64,000 nt of DNA, from assembly GCA_016098155.1 (NCBI GenBank), contig JAAAJB010000057.1, positions 23,264 to 87,263 of the forward strand. The letters are read 5' to 3'. Every line of letters begins with the position of its first letter. Positions within the stretch are counted from its first letter, which is position 1. Origin of the DNA: Actinomortierella ambigua (lineage: Eukaryota; Mortierellomycota; Mortierellomycetes; Mortierellales; Mortierellaceae). The notes under the pieces were generated by a model. That model ran no database searches. It had not been told where the DNA came from and saw only the letters and a list, made by a program, of their open reading frames with translations. The translations under genes were made by a program, and so were the position numbers. Below are positions 1 through 12,430 of this stretch, piece by piece.

Positions 1-68
1 GGATCAGCGTGCGCGAATGCCACAAGACACACGAGGGCTACGATCAAAGGTCGGGTGAGGGAAACCAT
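1..68 (-). CDS. 5' end of a secreted protein gene, cut by the window edge
   Basis: Read on the minus strand from an ATG at 68, the frame stays open to the window edge and gives 22 residues that look like a classical signal peptide: MVSLTRP, then a hydrophobic core LIVALVCLVAF, then AHA as a likely signal-peptidase site. Nothing beyond the leader is visible, so the mature protein is unknown. The start is the only ATG in this frame here. The call rests only on leader composition. Confidence 0.55.
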   Translation of the reverse strand, partial: MVSLTRPLIVALVCLVAFAHAD

Positions 69-2600
69 CTAGCCAAAGTAGGAGGCATTTTCTGATTAGT
101 CATAGAAAGTGAACAAATTACTTGGAGATTGCTTCATAGGGCGCGAGTCAACCTACTTTTGAGAGTTGTTTAGGTAAAAGTAAATGGGTAGAGTCTGTAA
201 AGAGGCTGAGGTGTTCAAGTGCGGTGAGATGGTAAAGGTTGTGATGAACGGTGAGGGTGTTGATGTGAAAAATGGGATGTTCTGGTTGGTGGGTGTATAT
301 ATATGTATGAACCGTATACGTATTGGTGTTGGATTTCATCTGTTGGTGACCTTTACTATCGTTTACAAGTCCCAGGGCAGAAAAAAAAAAGCCCAAGTAA
401 AGTAGCATTGCATTGATTTTGACGTCAGAAGTAAAAGATCGCTTCATAAACATGGGACAGAAAGATGTTACGCTGTTTGGATTGACAGGGATTGGGAGTA
501 CGCCGAGAGTCCAATAGCCTGTGTCTCCTTTGCTTTTTCCTTTGCACGTTTCGGTCATGAAAGAGTCGCAGGTATCCCACCGAAGCGAAGAGCTAAAAAT
601 TGTAACAGCTGCCCCCGAGCATCTTTCCCGCAGTGTGAATCCATTGTGGCGCACTTACTGATCCGACACTGTCACACAGGCAAGTCGATGGATTTGATTC
701 GTGTATTACTGCCAAACATGTCAAAGAGAGGGCTGTGCAAGTAAATTATCCATGCGAACGGCAGTACACAAAACCGTCATTGGTTCTTGTAACCCACAGA
801 AGTTTACACTGTAGAGCACCGATCTTACTGCCAGGACAAAATAGGAGGTAGCATCGACTTTTCAGCAGAAATCCTCCGACTGCACAGCCTTAGTAGGAGG
901 AAACCCAAGTGAGAGGAGGTATCTGAAAGGCTTTTGGATTTTAAACTATTGATCACTGTACGATTGGTGAAACTATGCGTACGTAAATTGTACACCATGG
1001 CTGTCGCCATAAGGCGTCTTTCCAGCAAAGATGCAGAATTGCTTGCGAGCGCCTCCTAGCCTTCCAACTGCTATTGTATTTCTACTTCGTTTTCTGAAGA
1101 ACAATACTGCTGAAGAGCTTGCGCTTCCGAGACACTCTTCTGCACAAATTGATACGGAGCAGATCGAGTAGACAAAAAAGAAGCGTATCTATCAAGGCGC
1201 TTTCGCAAGAGGGCATGCATGAAAACATGCACACCCGCCTTCAGTCTTTCCACATTATCTATTGGTCCGATCTATGCAGAGTGAGTGTGTAACTGCCACT
1301 GACTTATCATTCCTTGAGTTGTGAAAAGGCTGAATGTGCCAGGAGGAGAATCTCAACGACAGCGAGACGAGGGTAAATTGTTTTCGTGACTTTCGCTGTA
1401 CATAGGAAAAGGCTGTTCCAAAGGCTGTTCCCCAATAGTGCTGACCCCTGGCTTGTTGATCCTTAACAGGGTCGCATTCGTCTCCTTGGGGACAATCGAT
1501 GAACAAAAATTCCTTTCAGCTACGCGCGTGAGTATGCTCGTTATTTCTTTGGTTTAAATATCATTTCTATGTAAATGGATTACAGTATGTGATAGCTTAC
1601 ATACGGAGGTTGCTTTTATGTTCATGTCCTCAATTGCACGAATGTTAACACGAAAATGACGCGACCCTTGACAACAAATTGTCTCACGTAATGAATTGGA
1701 AAATACTAAATTCCATAGTGTCTTTACCACCACTACCGGCAGTACCAGCAAAACCGCTTGTGTTGGCTGGTGGACTTGTTATTTTGACGTATTGACTTGA
1801 GATTTGGCAAAAAAAAGGGGAGGGGGAGGAGAGAAATATGAGCCACTATGTCTCCAACAGCTCGTAAGTGAGAATGAAGTCCACACTCATCAGCCGGCTC
1901 ACGCCAGCAATAGCCCTTCTCTCAACTTCTCTCTCTACATATCCTTTTCCCGACTCGTGGTGAGCTTCCACCTTTCATCATGGCCTATTGACCAGGTTGA
2001 GTGATATCCTCACAGATTACATAGGCTTTCTCCTACTTAGTCACCTTAGATACTCTAACATTTGTCTCTTTATTATTCCTTTTACTTTCTTGACATGGGA
2101 AACATTCGCATTTTTTAGAGTTGTCAAAGGTCGGCGAAGCCATTTTTTTTGGTCGCAGTGTTCTTTTGTTCTGAGGTGTGATGTCAAAGGGTTTATCCGA
2201 TGAGCCTCTCAGAGTAGATGGCTGCATGGGGCTTTGGAGACAGATCCTCTGAAGGACACACTGAGAGATTGGGATGTGGTGTTTGCCAAAGACTGAAGTT
2301 TTGGTGGACTAGCAATTGCTATGGCTGTGAAGATACCTTGGAGGTGCCTGCGTTTTTTTTTCCTCAGAGAAAGGTGATTAATGTGAAGCTGCAATGGAGT
2401 TTGCCAAGCAGGATCTTGTGTGACAGAACTTTGATGTAAATGAAACTGAGTTGTCATAAAAGCCGTCAATGGCGGGATAACAAGTTCAGTTCGGAAAAAA
2501 AAAAGAATGTAACACAAAAAGTCCAACTTTAATGTAGTTCCGTATTTCTCCAATGTGACGAGAGTAAAGGGACAGTGCGCTTGAAAGTCACCGAGAGTTT
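69..2600. other. Intergenic stretch with no supported gene
   Basis: About 2.5 kb between the partial secreted-protein gene and the 3' end of the carrier gene. Open frames here are short (at most 168 codons, that one opening with GTG and lacking any recognisable domain) and low in complexity. I see no RNA gene or mobile element. The first few hundred bases should hold the promoter of the left-edge gene. Confidence 0.5.
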
Positions 2601-2671
2601 CATATATCACGGAACAGCCAGGGGGAGGAGCAAATTCAGTAAGTGAAGAAGGGGGTTGGAAGACATTGGCG

Positions 2672-3914
2672 TTACGATGAACCGCCGCTGTACTTCTTGC
2701 CAAAGACGATGAGCTGAACCTGATCGTATCCTGAGATGACGAGAGCACTGGCGATGGCACGGAGGACATTGGCTCCGGCACCCTTGAAGAGCGAACGGAA
2801 GCCTTCCTTGCGAATGACCTGGGAGAAAGCATCGATGGATGACTTGTACTTGACAGCTTCGCCCGAGGTCATCATCATGCGGCGACGAACGGTGTCGATC
2901 GGATAACCAACAAAAGCGGCCAAGTTGGTGATGCCAAAGCCAAGCACGAACGAGGCCAAGAATGAGTCTTGCAGCTGGGTAGGCATCATGGGTTTGATCG
3001 AGTCGTAGAGGCCAAAGTACCTGTTTTAGAGATTTTCGCAGACCCCCCCCCAATTGCGGTTAGCGTGTTGTCGTTTCTTCGTGATCACTCCATACCCTCC
3101 GCTGATGAAATTGTGGTGCTACCATGATATCATTTCGTTTGCAGTTGTCCTTCATTGAACTGCCTTCCTTCCTCGCTCCTCTCTCATCCCTCCCCCTTCA
3201 GCCAGATACCAGATACTTACAACCCGCGATAGACAGCAATGCCAACGACCGAAAGAGGGAAGCCGCGGTAGAGACCAATGATGCCGTCCGACTGGATGGT
3301 CTTGCGATAGACATCGACAAGGCCGTTGAACTGGCGTGGGGCGCCGTTCTTGCCCTTGGCGTCGTTCGCGAGGCGGGTACGGGCAAAGTCCAACGAGTAA
3401 GTAAAGACGAGCGAGACCGATCCCGCGGCAGCACCGTTGGCGATGTTGGCAGCGAACCACTTGGCATAGCCTTGGTCCTTCTTCACCTTGATCAAGGACT
3501 TGAAGTAATCGCGAAAGGCAAAGTTCAAGGCCTGGGTCGGGAAGTAGCGAATCACATTTGCGGTGTTGCCACGCCAGAGCTGCGGGACGCCTTCCTCAGC
3601 GACCACACGCCGGAAACAGTCGCCAATGCCCTTGTAAGGGTGCGAGAGACGTCCTGTCTTGAGCATCTCGTCCTGGTTCTGAATCAGCAGCTTCACACGC
3701 TCAATCGGCGCTGCGGCCGTCTTGGCAACCGCGGCCGTGACACCGCCCTACATGCATGCATATAATATAAATTTAGAGTTTGAGCCGACAGACCGCGACA
3801 TGCGTCCATGAAAGAGTGAATGAGGCGAATGGAGCATGAGGTGTTGCCTCGTACCATCATAAAGTCGGTGAAGAAGGCCTTGGCGTCCTTGGGCTTGGAG
3901 ACAGTAACAGACAT
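2672..3914 (-). CDS. AAC: Mitochondrial ADP/ATP carrier
   Basis: Exchanges cytosolic ADP for matrix ATP across the inner mitochondrial membrane. Three exons join in frame: 3914-3855, 3747-3221 and 3020-2672, with donors GTACGA and GTAAGT and CAG/TAG acceptors, giving 311 residues, the usual family length. Three repeats of the mitochondrial carrier family are visible with their Px[DE]xx[RK] signatures (PIERVK near residue 31, SLDFAR, PIDTVR). The nucleotide-carrier signature RRRMMM follows the third, which separates ADP/ATP carriers from other family members. The first exon codes for only 20 residues, ending just before the first transmembrane helix ([10 protein letters not shown]). A TATA-like element lies about 160 bp upstream of the ATG. 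Identification is secure; the isoform is not determinable. Confidence 0.96.
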
Positions 3915-4070
3915 GGTGGAGTTGGCAGGGTGAGGGGGCGAGGCTAGAGTGGAGGTGGGTGGGTAGAGTGGGGAGGGTGGAACAAGATAGTGGGGTATGC
4001 CCGGTGTTCCGTTGTGTATGCTTGGGAGTAGTGGTGTATGTTTGAACGAGGATAGGTGTTGACGCTATTC

Positions 4071-4080
4071 CTTTATATAA
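4071..4080 (-). promoter_or_regulatory. TATA-like box of the ADP/ATP carrier gene
   Basis: On the minus strand this reads TTATATAAAG, about 157 bp upstream of the carrier ATG at 3914. Position and sequence suit a core promoter with a 5' UTR of roughly 120 nt. No other TATA-like element is closer to that start. Confidence 0.45.
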
Positions 4081-4575
4081 TGTGTGCTTTCACTCATGGG
4101 CAGAGAGAGAGAGGCTCAAGACATCCGTGGGCATGTTTGCTTTCCCTCCCTCTCTCTCACAAAAGTTCGATAGCCCAAAAAAGGAATTTCGATTCCCCTG
4201 CATGGCGCTCGGAAGTTGATTGTCCAGCTCCCTTCTTTGGCGGAGGGCCTGCCCACCTTCCTTCTTACATACAACAAGCTATTGGGATGGATTGCGAGGT
4301 AGGCTCCTCGGTTGCACAAGAACGAGCAACACAGGGTCATTCTCCTGAGCGCCCTTCTCCTTCGGCGGTTTTCGCCATCAATGCGGCTGTCTGCTGCTGC
4401 CGGAGATTTGACGTGCGCAGCTATGCAGTATTCGGGTATTCATCAACGATGCACGCCTCGGGGTGTTTCCATTTCTGTCATCTAGGAGCGCATGTATGTG
4501 GTGGTTCTCTTTGCCCCATCTCGCACACACACAGACGCACACACCCACTGCACACATATATAATATACACATACA

Positions 4576-4615
<40 letters not shown>

Positions 4616-5343
4616 GTCCTGTAATATTCATTCTGATATTCGATCTTGGAGAGACAATATCATTAGTTGCATGACCAGAATTTGAGGCATTATACGACAC
4701 CCTTTTTATGAGTATCACCACGTCAGGGGGTCATGATTGGCACCAGGGAGAGGGTAAAGTCGTAGGATAAGATGAACTTTTTGTAGCCAAAAAAAAAAAA
4801 AGACATTTGGTGGCAACGAACCTTTTTTTTTTATAGTCGTCTTCCCTAGAGTTACAGGCGTAGGGGACTCGTCTCTTCTCTCACTCTTATACACCCTCTT
4901 TCTGTGGTGATGGTTGTGGCTGTGGTTGTGTTCAGGGACTTTGGGGGCGGCAACGGTCGATCCAGCATATCGCACCGGTGCAATATGTGGTACGATGGCT
5001 CCCGTTGTCGCGGTGAACGTGGCTGGCATGGAGGGAAGATCCTTGCAGTCACCACAGCCAATAAGATCGCGCCAAAAATGACCCTTTGGACTGGTATGCT
5101 GACTTTGCTCTCATCGTTCATGCATTTGTTGCGCCTGTCCCCACTCGCCAAACCATCATTCACCCACTCCCCCCCTACCCTTCCAGCACTCAGGGTGAAA
5201 GAAGCGTTCATCCCTCACCCAATTTGTGGAAAGAGCCACTGAGAGAACCTCCTTTACCTTCTCCCCCTCCCCTCCTCTCTCACGACATCCACCTTTAACC
5301 TCTCCTCGCCTCAACACCCCCCATTTCAACCCTTTGGACAGCA
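4081..5343. other. Divergent intergenic region between carrier and derlin genes
   Basis: Shared upstream region of two divergently transcribed genes. It holds a pure (CT)n microsatellite of about 36 nt at 4578-4613, preceded by AC-rich sequence, and pyrimidine-rich sequence before the derlin ATG. Open frames of up to 209 codons run through it, but they are dominated by the CT repeat and show no domain. I see no gene. Confidence 0.5.
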
Positions 5344-7026
5344 ATGCTTCCCGTAGAAGAATGGTACTACGAGGTGCCGTTGGTCACCCGTATCTATGCC
5401 ACCAGCGCAGTCCTCGTTGCTCTTGGTGTGGTAAGTCTGCCTCATAGCCGCCCTCCACCTTCTAGTCAATTCTATTCCAGTGCAGGTGGCCTCTCAAGTG
5501 TCATGAACCAGAAGCAAACACAGACAGGACGATGAATGTCAAATGCCAGGCCAATGTCATTATTTTTTTTCAGAAATCATTGCACTAGGAGACAAGGGTG
5601 GAACTGTGTGTGTCCGTGTCCATACATATGACAACATCAACAACCACAAAGGAGCTTGCAGACACCGCTGTGTCGTTCTTTGTTGATTTTGGAGCATTCC
5701 TTGCCCACCAAACATTGCAACATGACTATCAGACAAACCGTTCTCGACGATAGAATGATTCCAATAGGGCTTGATTGACTGGGACTAACGCTGATCGTCA
5801 CATCTGATATGTTAATACGTGTCTGATAGCAAACGGGCTTCCTCAATGTCTACCAGCTCTATTTTGACTTTGAACACGTCTTTCAAAGGAATGAGGTAAA
5901 GTCTAGATTTGAATTCACTTCCTTATTATCAACACCCGATGGTCGACCATGCTACCGCATCTAACGCCTTTTTTTTTAACCCCTCTCATCTTGGCCTTGT
6001 GTTGTACGCTCTCCTTAGTACTGGCGGCCGATTACGACATTTTTGTACTTTGGGCCACTTGGCCTGGATTTTGTCTTTCACATGTTCTTCCTTGTGCGAT
6101 ACAGCAGGATGCTGGAAGAAGGGTCGTTCTATGGTCGTACCGTGGACTATGCATGGATGCTCTTTCTGTCCGCCTTTGCACTCCTCGTAAGAAATGATTC
6201 TTTGTCACACTTATTTCCTAGTCTCCCATTCCCTCGAGGTTCTGCGGACAAAATTCCCCAAAGGATGATTATTTACACCGCATTTTCTATTTTCTTTTCC
6301 TATTCTGCAAAATGACTATTTTCTCTCTCTCTCTCTCTCCATCACAGTGCCTCTCGCCTTTTGTGTCAATGCCGTTCCTGGGCTCGCCTCTGGCATTCAC
6401 GTTGGTCTACCTTTGGTCTCGTCGCAATCCCTCTATCCCACTCAACTTTTTGGGGCTGTTTGTCTTTACGGCGCCCTACCTGCCCTGGGTTCTGCTGGGT
6501 TTCACCTTGTTGCTCAATAGCCATTTCCCCACAGGCGACTTGATGGGCATTGCTGTAGGCCATATCTACTACTTCTTTGAGGATGTGTGGCCCAAGGAGG
6601 CTCATTCGGGAGGTCGACGCTATCTCCAGACACCTGCATTCTTGTGAGTCTCCCGCTCCATTCGTTTTCTTGTTGCAATGATTGATCGTATTTAGTCGCT
6701 GTTCATGTGGCTCTGACATCCTCTTTATGCGTGTTTTTTTATCGCTCGAATCTCCATGTAGGACGCAGCGGAGAGGCAATCTGGATATTCCAGTGGAGAT
6801 TCCAGATGAGGTTTACCCACCACCAGCACCAGCGGTAGCAACGGGAACAGGTGCAGAAGACAATACAGACACCTACTCTACTACTGCTGGGTCTTCTTCT
6901 ACATCCACAGCAGCTGGGGCCAACACAAGTACAACGTCGGCATCATCAGCTCCCAATCTGTCTGCCGAAGAAGCTCATGGAGCAGCTCAACCTCGACGTG
7001 GATACACACTCGCCGAGAGTCAATAG
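5344..7026 (+). CDS. Derlin (Der1-like ERAD membrane protein)
   Basis: Derlins are rhomboid pseudoproteases of the ER membrane that retrotranslocate misfolded proteins for degradation with Cdc48/p97. Five exons (5344-5430, 5830-5895, 6019-6186, 6348-6643, 6762-7026) join in frame to 293 residues. Family hallmarks are present: N-terminal PVEEWYYEVPLVTR, the WR-containing segment YWRPITTFLYFG, LGSPLAFTLVYLWSRRNP, and FTAPYLPWVLLGF followed by DLMGIAVGHIYYFFEDVWP. The WR and GxxxG-type residues of the rhomboid-like fold are conserved and, as expected for a derlin, no catalytic Ser-His pair is seen. The C-terminal tail of about 90 residues is Ser/Thr/Ala-rich; I see no clear SHP box for Cdc48 binding. 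Exons 4 and 5 are separated by a 118-nt intron. The 3' end is convergent with the AP-3 gene. Confidence 0.94.
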
Positions 7027-7066
7027 AATCGACAAGATCTTTTAGTTTTTGCATTCAGCACGGAGA

Positions 7067-7072
7067 AATAAA
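7067..7072 (+). terminator. Poly(A) signal of the derlin gene
   Basis: Canonical AATAAA 41 nt after the derlin stop codon, in the 160-bp gap shared with the convergent AP-3 gene. Confidence 0.6.
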
Positions 7073-7188
7073 GTCTTGATGCAAAAAAAAGAGGCATAAA
7101 TTTAATGTTTTTTGGGATGGAAGGGGGGGGGCGGGAGATATCCCGACACAATTCCCCACTCCATCTCACTCTCTTTGCACGCTCTGGT

Positions 7189-10100
7189 TTAAAACGAACC
7201 AACAGCATCAATCTCTTGGACAAGCCCATCCACAAAGCCCTGATCCGTGCACTTCATCTCGACATCCAGTCGCTTCGTATGATCCTCATCCGCACTCTTG
7301 ATGGCCTTGATCAGACCAGCGACCTGGTACCCTTGCCAGGCACGACCAAAAAACGACGCGGCACCCTCGACGACCTCGACGACATGCGTGTGGGTGATGT
7401 CGCGCGTGATGCGCTCCACGGCCGACCAAAAGGCTTCGTCCTGACCATTCGTGCCCGTTCCAGACAGCGTCACAGAGACCGAGCCCGTCGCCGCAAATGT
7501 CTCGGGCTGTTCCGTCAGCACCTTGCTAAACTCGGCCCCCGTCAACCGAGGCATCGACAACATAAACGTCGACGGCGCAACCGAAAACACAAATTCGAGC
7601 TCCCGATCCATGCCCTGCACCGCATAGTGCAACGTGCCCATCACTTGCAGCTCATACCGAATCCGTCCCGTCACCAACAGCTCCAGCTCCAGCTCCGTCT
7701 CCCCACCGTGCCCTGGCACCATCAACGTCTTGGCAGAAATCGACTCCTTCCCGCTCTGCGTGCCTCCCAAACGAACATCAAACGAATCCGCCAACGAAAT
7801 ATACGCCGATTCGATCGCCGCCTCTAGTGTCTTCACCTTGATCGTCGCCACCACCAACGGCTCATGCTCCGTTTCCTGGCCTGGCAACGTCGGCACAGCC
7901 AACGAGGCGGGCGACATAGCCAGACCGTACGTCATCTCCACATATGCGTCCTGGGCCAGAGCCAGATCCGTGCGCTCTGGGAACGGCACGATCACTGCCG
8001 CTGCCTTGCTCGACGCCGATCCTGACGAAGCCGACTTCTTCGATTTGGTCGACTTTTTGGATTTTGGTGTCTTCGTCGTCTCTGCCCCGTCGGTCGTCTC
8101 CTTGGACTTCTTTGTCTTCTTCGTCTTCTTGGACTTTCCCTCCTCCTCGACGGCAGGTGGCGAGGCTGTCGCCTTGGCGGAGAACACCTCGGGGGTGGCA
8201 ATTGTCTGCGGTGCAGGCGAGACAGGGAGTGGGATATGGGCTGGCGAGAGCTCCTCGGCGACATCGATCAAGGATGCTCCTGTGGTTGCTGCTGCTGCCG
8301 CGGTGGAGCCCTTCTCCTTCTTGGACGACTTTTTCTTTTCCTTCTCGCCCTTGGGTGCCTTCTTCTTCTCTTTCTTTTCCTTCTTCTCCTTCTTGGCCTT
8401 AATCGCATCCAGACGCTGCTGCTGAGCCTGAGCCTCTGCATGCTGACGGGCTTCTTCTGGGTTCATGTAGGCCTTGGTCCGAGGAAGGTGCTCATCAGCG
8501 CCCAGTGGCACAGACAGATCCACCGAGTGCAATTCCGAATGGTCGGCGTCCAAGATGCCACGGATGGTCGGCACAGAGCTGTCCTTGCTGCCACCATACA
8601 CCTGGAAACCATTGCCCTTCTTACTCGCGCCTGCAGAAGCTGCCATCGCTCCCGCACCAGCCCCTTCATCGTCACTGTTCGAGAGTACAGCATTCTCTGG
8701 CATCTCCTCTGTCGCAAACTCGACAGGAACAGTAGTCAGGGAAGACTCCTGTCGGCGCTTGGATTTCTTGCCATCCTTGCCCTTCTTGCTCTTCTTGACC
8801 TTGATGGGCTTGCTGAACTCATCGATGCTCAACTGCACAATCGGAATCGACTCGACATCCATGTCGTCTTCGTCATCAATAGCAGCTGCACCTCTTCTGC
8901 CCTTGGACGAAACGCTCGAATCCCGGCTATCGTCACCACCAATGTAATAAGGGTCGAGTTTCTGACGTGCCTTGCGCTCCGCCTTGCGCTATAGAGAAAA
9001 AATGAGAGGAGGGGGGAAGGAGCGGGGAGTTAGCAATCATGTTTATGATTTTTTTTTCTTTCTGTTAGTCCTGCAGCCAAAATATTAAAATTAACACAGA
9101 AAGCGCGATAGCCCTTAGTGAAGACGAAAAAAAATGAAAGGAATGAGTCTCATATTGCCTTTTGGCGTACCTTATCACGACCCTCAGAGTCCTCCTTGGT
9201 GTCAGCTTCCGATGACTTGCCCTTACGCGACTTGGACTTGCGAGATTTACCAGCAGGCGCAGCTCCTCCGGTCCATCCATAGCCATATGACGACGAGAGT
9301 TCGTGCTCATTCATAAAGTCGTCATCGTCCGACGACTCGCTCACAGGGTCCGGGACAGGTTCATAGATCCAGCGATCCAAATCCAACCCTTCCGGAATTG
9401 GCACTTTACGTTGAGCTTTGGGAGCGACAGGGTTCAGTTCCTGTTGGAAGAAGAGTGGGTACAGCTTGCCCAGGATAGAGGGTGGCGAGGGCAAGGTGGG
9501 CGCAAACGAAATCGAGTTTTCGATGCGCAGAGGCGTTCTAGGCAAATGTTCGGCGACAACATCCAAAATCGCAGCAATGTTGCAGGCCTAAAAGCAGTGG
9601 GAAAACAAAACAAAAAAAAAAGAGTTAATCAGATAATTTGCCACGAGGTAGATGCAAATGATTCGACTTCATGACAAACAAAAGCAAACAATAGACAAAA
9701 AAGCAAATCCATGCCCACGTACTCGCTCTTGGACCTCTAGATCGTCATTACGGCCATACATCTCGCGGATGTTAATGCGGAGCGTATCCACCATCTCGCA
9801 GACCATCTCTCGCGACTGCTCATTCCAATCATGCTGGAGACCGTTCATCCAGTAGGCAAAGACTTTGATCATACTCTGCAGGTAAACAGCTTGAACGGCA
9901 GGGGGTAGATGGATAGCTTCCTTGTGGGAGAGATGCTCCAACGCTTCGAGGGGTGATTCGAGCAATGCGCAGTATTCGCCCGTCAACCACGCAGCGGCAA
10001 AAAGTACCATCGCATTAGAGTCCTCCTGCTTGACAGATCCTATGAGCTTTGAATCTGCAAGCAGCCTCATCATCAACTTGACAGTGTATGGGCGCACAGT

Positions 10101-11949
10101 CTTGACACGGACACCAACATCCATAAACTGGTTCATGAGCAACTCGCCAGCATCGACACGCTGCAAGTTGGTCAGATCGGACAGCACAGCCAGATACCAC
10201 TCAAAATTGGCGACGTTGGCGTATGAGTTTTGCGAGCAGATGAATACGATGCGGCGAACAATGTCAGTACGGTACGAGGTATCCATGGTGTCCGCATTAG
10301 TGTCTTCGTCGCCTAGTGGTAGCAAGTGTACAACCAGGCGCTTGACAATCTCAGGCAGGTTGCGCTTGTTGGCCATGCCGACAATCAGATCCAGAGCACG
10401 CAGGCGGATCGAAATATCCTGGTCGTCGAGGAACTTGAGAATGACATCCTTGTGGTCCGCCAGCAAGTGAGGGTGAGTTGGCAGAATCTTGGTCAGCGCC
10501 AGCAAGCCGAGATACTGCAGATTCTGATCGGGGTCCTCGAGAAACGTGCGCAGCTTGCTAACACAGGTAGCTGCTAGGGCAGCAGCGCTCTCTGCATTGC
10601 TTCCTGATCCCGAGGCGACGAGCATGCCTCCAGATATAACAGCGTGAATACATTCGTACAGAAGGGACATTGATGGTGTTGTCTGGATCAGGTCCCGAAT
10701 GGGAGGAAGAAGCTTCTTAGCAAGTCTTGGCTCATGAGGTGTGAGAGCCGCAAACTAAAAATGTCAGAGTCGAAGAGAGATGTTATGTTAGTACCGGACT
10801 GCAAAAGCTCATGGTCCTAGGCAGCATGTGCGCACAATAACAACAACAACATACCAGCTTGATGATTTTAATCATCATCCAGTAATTTGAAGAGGTAGTC
10901 AATAGCCTGAATAGCTGAGGCGCCAACGACAGATAGTTCTTGGGATTGCGGCGAGCAAGTTCACAAATGACTGTAACCGCCGCTGAGACGACCGCTAATG
11001 AATCAAATGTATTGACAATTGTATTAATACCACCTTCACAACCGACCTGGCCCTTCGACAACATGGGGTTCTGCACTCGGCAGGTACGTACCAGGATCCG
11101 GGTCATCCAGACGCTCCTTCATCCTAGGGAAGCTCAGACGTAATCCTTCGGGATATTTCAAGAACACCTTGTACAGAACAAGGAGCACTTTTTTGCGAAC
11201 AATAGGTCGAGAATGGTTGAGCATGGCGACAAGATCGGCACACAGGTCGCGCGCAAGGTCCGGCGTCAGAATATGCGCGAGTCCTGTCAATGCGACTCCA
11301 ATTTCTCCCACTTGCGACGATGCGAGATCCTAAAGAAGGCGACTCAACATGGCAGTGAGTACGAGAGGCATTTTGGAAAACCATCCACGTCACCAAGCAG
11401 GAGGGAAAAAAAAGTGGTTGTACCTTCTTGATCAAGTTAGTGGTCAGCATCAACACATCAGTGTTCTGATCAAACGACTGGATGGCGCCCAAGTAGCCAA
11501 TACCCTTGTACAGGAACTTTGGCGACGACATAACCTCGACGACGTGAAAAGATGCCCACGACATGTCATACCCCATCATTTGTAGCTAGAATATATGCGA
11601 AAGAGAGAGTTAAAGAGAGAGAGGGAGAGAGGGAGAGAGACAGAGAGAGAAGGAGAGAGAGAGATAAAAGAGGTGTTTGTTGTTAGAGGCTTTGGATACC
11701 CATTGCACGCTGGAAACTGAGGCGCAGAGTGACAGCCAGCAGATCGACAGACAAGCAAGAAGGAAGGTCGACGCGTACATAAGTTAGCTTGGCAATAGCC
11801 TGAGCCTTGAGGTCCGTGTCATTGCTGCGAAGCTCCTTGCGGATGTTGGTAATCTCCTTTGCGATGTAGGCCTGTTCATCCTTCTTGTGATGGCGCAGAC
11901 CTCGGATGAGGTCTGTCAGAGAGTGCGAGAACAGGCTGGACATGGACAT
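7189..11949 (-). CDS. APL5: AP-3 adaptor complex subunit delta
   Basis: Large subunit of the AP-3 coat that sorts cargo from Golgi/endosomes to the vacuole. Seven exons (11949-11779, 11585-11424, 11329-11092, 10994-10855, 10754-9723, 9587-9171, 8988-7189) join without a frame break to 1319 residues. The adaptin trunk is clear: LFSHSLTDLIRGLRHHKK at the N-terminus, MMGYDMSWASFHVVEVMSS, VICELARRNPKNYLSLAP, TTSSNYWMMIKIIKL. A long charged hinge has two lysine-rich blocks (KKEKKEKKEKKK type) near the middle of the last exon. The C-terminal ear resembles animal delta-adaptin (HVVEVVEGAASFFGR ... KCTDQGFVDGLVQEI). I chose the ATG at 11949 (MSMSSLF) because family members start there; an in-frame ATG at 12003 would add 18 unconserved residues. 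It is longer than most fungal Apl5 proteins because of the hinge. Confidence 0.94.
11599..11665. repeat. GA-rich microsatellite in AP-3 delta intron 1
   Basis: Imperfect run of GAGAGA/GGGAGA units wholly inside the intron between exons 1 and 2 of the AP-3 gene. Read on the gene strand it is a CT-rich tract close to the acceptor, so it may act as polypyrimidine sequence. Confidence 0.7.
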
Positions 11950-12244
11950 TGTCCTGGGAATGCTTGGGAGAGGGATGAGGATGAATTCAGTACGTGTATC
12001 CAAAAAGATCCCCCATCAACCGACACAAAAACCCTTAAGCGCGTGTAAAAAAGAAATCACACACGGTATGGGAAAGATACGACCATCTCAGTCGCGAGGC
12101 TCGAGCGGAGCAGAGGCCACGCCAACATACACGCAAGCAGACCGAAAACATGATTGAGCTATCTGTGCTATGCCAGATCAGCGGTGCGCCAGGCTTATTG
12201 TCAAGAGACGCACAAGATGACCATGTCACAGCCCGGGGCCTGTA

Positions 12245-12430
12245 TCACGGACTTGTCCACACTCCTACCTAAACTCGCCCCTCATAATCTAGATTTATCT
12301 GGTGTGGCTGCCCTAAACCAGTCTCCCAATATTGACAACATTGGAAGGCTGCTTCAAGTCAGCCATAGTCTCGCTACATGAATCTAGTCTACGCGGGGTG
12401 AGTTTAGGTGGGAGGGTGGACAACGTACGG
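12245..12430. repeat. Imperfect palindrome 1 of an inverted-repeat array
   Basis: Left arm 12245-12336 and the reverse complement of 12340-12430 align collinearly with roughly 70-75 percent identity by eye. Anchors are TCCTACCTAAACTC against TCCCACCTAAACTC, TCTAGATTTAT against ACTAGATTCAT, and CAATATTGACAA crossing the centre near 12338. The outer right arm overlaps the left arm of the next palindrome, so the units alternate in orientation. Confidence 0.7.

Noticed and set aside
148..654. 168-codon minus-strand ORF near the left edge
   Set aside because: It opens with GTG, has no domain and includes a run of homopolymer-derived Phe residues; it probably lies in the 5' flank of the left-edge gene.
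3124..3765. 213-codon plus-strand ORF
   Set aside because: It lies antisense to exons 2 of the ADP/ATP carrier, whose protein is certain; the plus frame is a codon-bias shadow.
7634..8994. Long plus-strand frames (up to 263 codons) opposite AP-3 delta
   Set aside because: Phe/Ser- and Leu/Cys-rich mirror images of the lysine- and serine-coding hinge on the minus strand.
11950..12003. Upstream in-frame start for AP-3 delta
   Set aside because: It would add 18 residues unlike any adaptin; MSMSSLF at 11949 matches the family start.
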